Assembly: GCA_036277115.1 (NCBI GenBank) | Contig: DASUNM010000024.1 | Location: 310,001 to 374,000 of the forward strand | Length of the DNA stretch: 64,000 bases | Origin: Pyrinomonadaceae bacterium | GTDB taxonomy: Bacteria; Acidobacteriota; Blastocatellia; Pyrinomonadales; Pyrinomonadaceae | Reading direction: 5' to 3' | In this document: positions 63,561 through 64,000 of the stretch, in pieces | Numbering within the stretch: the first letter of the stretch is position 1 | Layout: each line of letters starts with the position of its first letter | Translations under genes and position numbers: made by a program | Notes under the pieces: generated by a model | What the model was told of the DNA's origin: nothing | Database searches by the model: none | What the model saw: the letters and a program-made list of their open reading frames with translations, nothing else

Positions 63561-64000
63561 ATGCTTGCGCCAGAAACAGTTTTACAAGGTCGCTACCGAA
63601 TTGTGCGACAGCTCGGCCAGGGCGGTATGGGCGCGGTTTATGAAGCAGTCGATCTGCGGTTGGACACCGTCGTCGCGCTGAAAGAGACGCTGTTTACCGA
63701 CGAGAGGCTGCGGAAACAGTTCGAGCGTGAGGCGCGTCTGCTGGCGCGACTTCATCATCAAGCGCTGCCCCGAGTTAGTGATCATTTCACCGAAAACGAA
63801 GGCGCGTTTCTGGTGATGCAGTACATCCCGGGCGAAGATCTGTTCGAGATGCAGGGACGTCGCGGCAGTGGGTTTCCGCAAGCGGACGTTCTGCAATGGG
63901 CGGATCAGCTTTGCGACGGGCTGGATTACCTGCACACGCAGGACCCGCAGATTATTCACCGCGACATTAAGCCGCAGAACCTGAAGCTCACCGCGCGCGG
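63561..64000 (+). CDS. Ser/Thr protein kinase, C-terminus outside window
   Basis: Open from ATG 63561 to the edge (146 codons). The kinase domain begins at once (GRYRIVRQLGQGGMGAVYEA), with Lys in VVALKETL, Glu in a helix (FEREARLLARLHHQ), hinge LVMQYIPGEDLFE and the catalytic HRDIKPQN at the end. No N-terminal helix bundle, unlike the kinase at 16744. It belongs to the bacterial Pkn2 group; its remaining domains lie outside the window. Confidence 0.93.
   Translation, partial: MLAPETVLQGRYRIVRQLGQGGMGAVYEAVDLRLDTVVALKETLFTDERLRKQFEREARLLARLHHQALPRVSDHFTENEGAFLVMQYIPGEDLFEMQGRRGSGFPQADVLQWADQLCDGLDYLHTQDPQIIHRDIKPQNLKLTAR

Overview
The window reads as a chromosomal segment of a bacterium, most likely an Acidobacteriota member of the Blastocatellia/Pyrinomonadales type (inference from gene content only). 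Pointers are a giant Ser/Thr kinase fused to FlgO-like and TPR repeats, a VWFA-domain secreted protein, an S9 peptidase with a PD40/WD40-type propeller, many small secreted proteins of unknown function, an ECF sigma/TonB pair, UPF0182, and a multidomain lipid enzyme like myxobacterial ElbD. There is no rRNA, tRNA, CRISPR array, phage module, transposase or plasmid function in the window.

Layout: 1-8.8 kb holds a truncated pilin-like gene, an S9 peptidase, a GNAT enzyme, small NTF2-like and repeat-bearing secreted proteins, an alpha/beta hydrolase, an amidohydrolase and a DUF2277 protein. 8.8-12.3 kb is an island of unknown secreted proteins: a two-gene family, one copy frameshifted, sits between two copies of a roughly 150-bp cloverleaf-like palindromic element, followed by two more secreted orphans. 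12.5-16.5 kb has a phosphatase-like protein, a PQQ-type propeller with EF-hands, a glyoxalase-fold protein and a lipoprotein. 16.7-21.9 kb is the 1709-residue kinase. 22-31.6 kb is a mixed accessory stretch (XRE regulator, membrane protein, App1-like phosphatase, GNAT-DUF2200 fusion, ASCH, ACT, DUF551-like, a GC-rich secreted propeller, MtgA, VWFA). 31.7-35.4 kb is a tight four-gene ABC transporter operon. 35.7-50.3 kb carries UbiE/MenG, an M16 protein lacking its zinc motif, an ECF sigma factor with a TonB-type protein, an aminotransferase, CoaD, MetH with a PlsC-type acyltransferase, and a diacylglycerol-kinase-like lipid kinase. 51.1-59.6 kb is the most coherent locus: epimerase, a 1475-residue reductase/AMP-ligase/carrier/acyltransferase, an ankyrin protein, a LarA/DUF2088-like protein and a HAD-IB phosphatase-like protein, all on the minus strand; I propose an ether-lipid (elb-like) cluster. 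The window ends with a TatT-like lipoprotein, UPF0182 and the start of a second Ser/Thr kinase.

The intergenic DNA is unusually structured. I see (1) tandem heptamers at eight or more loci, a different heptamer at each, often in direct-then-inverted order and sometimes running into the ends of genes (coaD, plsC); (2) long inverted-repeat pairs resembling REPINs; (3) modular palindrome arrays; (4) the two cloverleaf-like elements. Several genes appear to be leaderless, with a TATAAT-like box 8 nt before the ATG.
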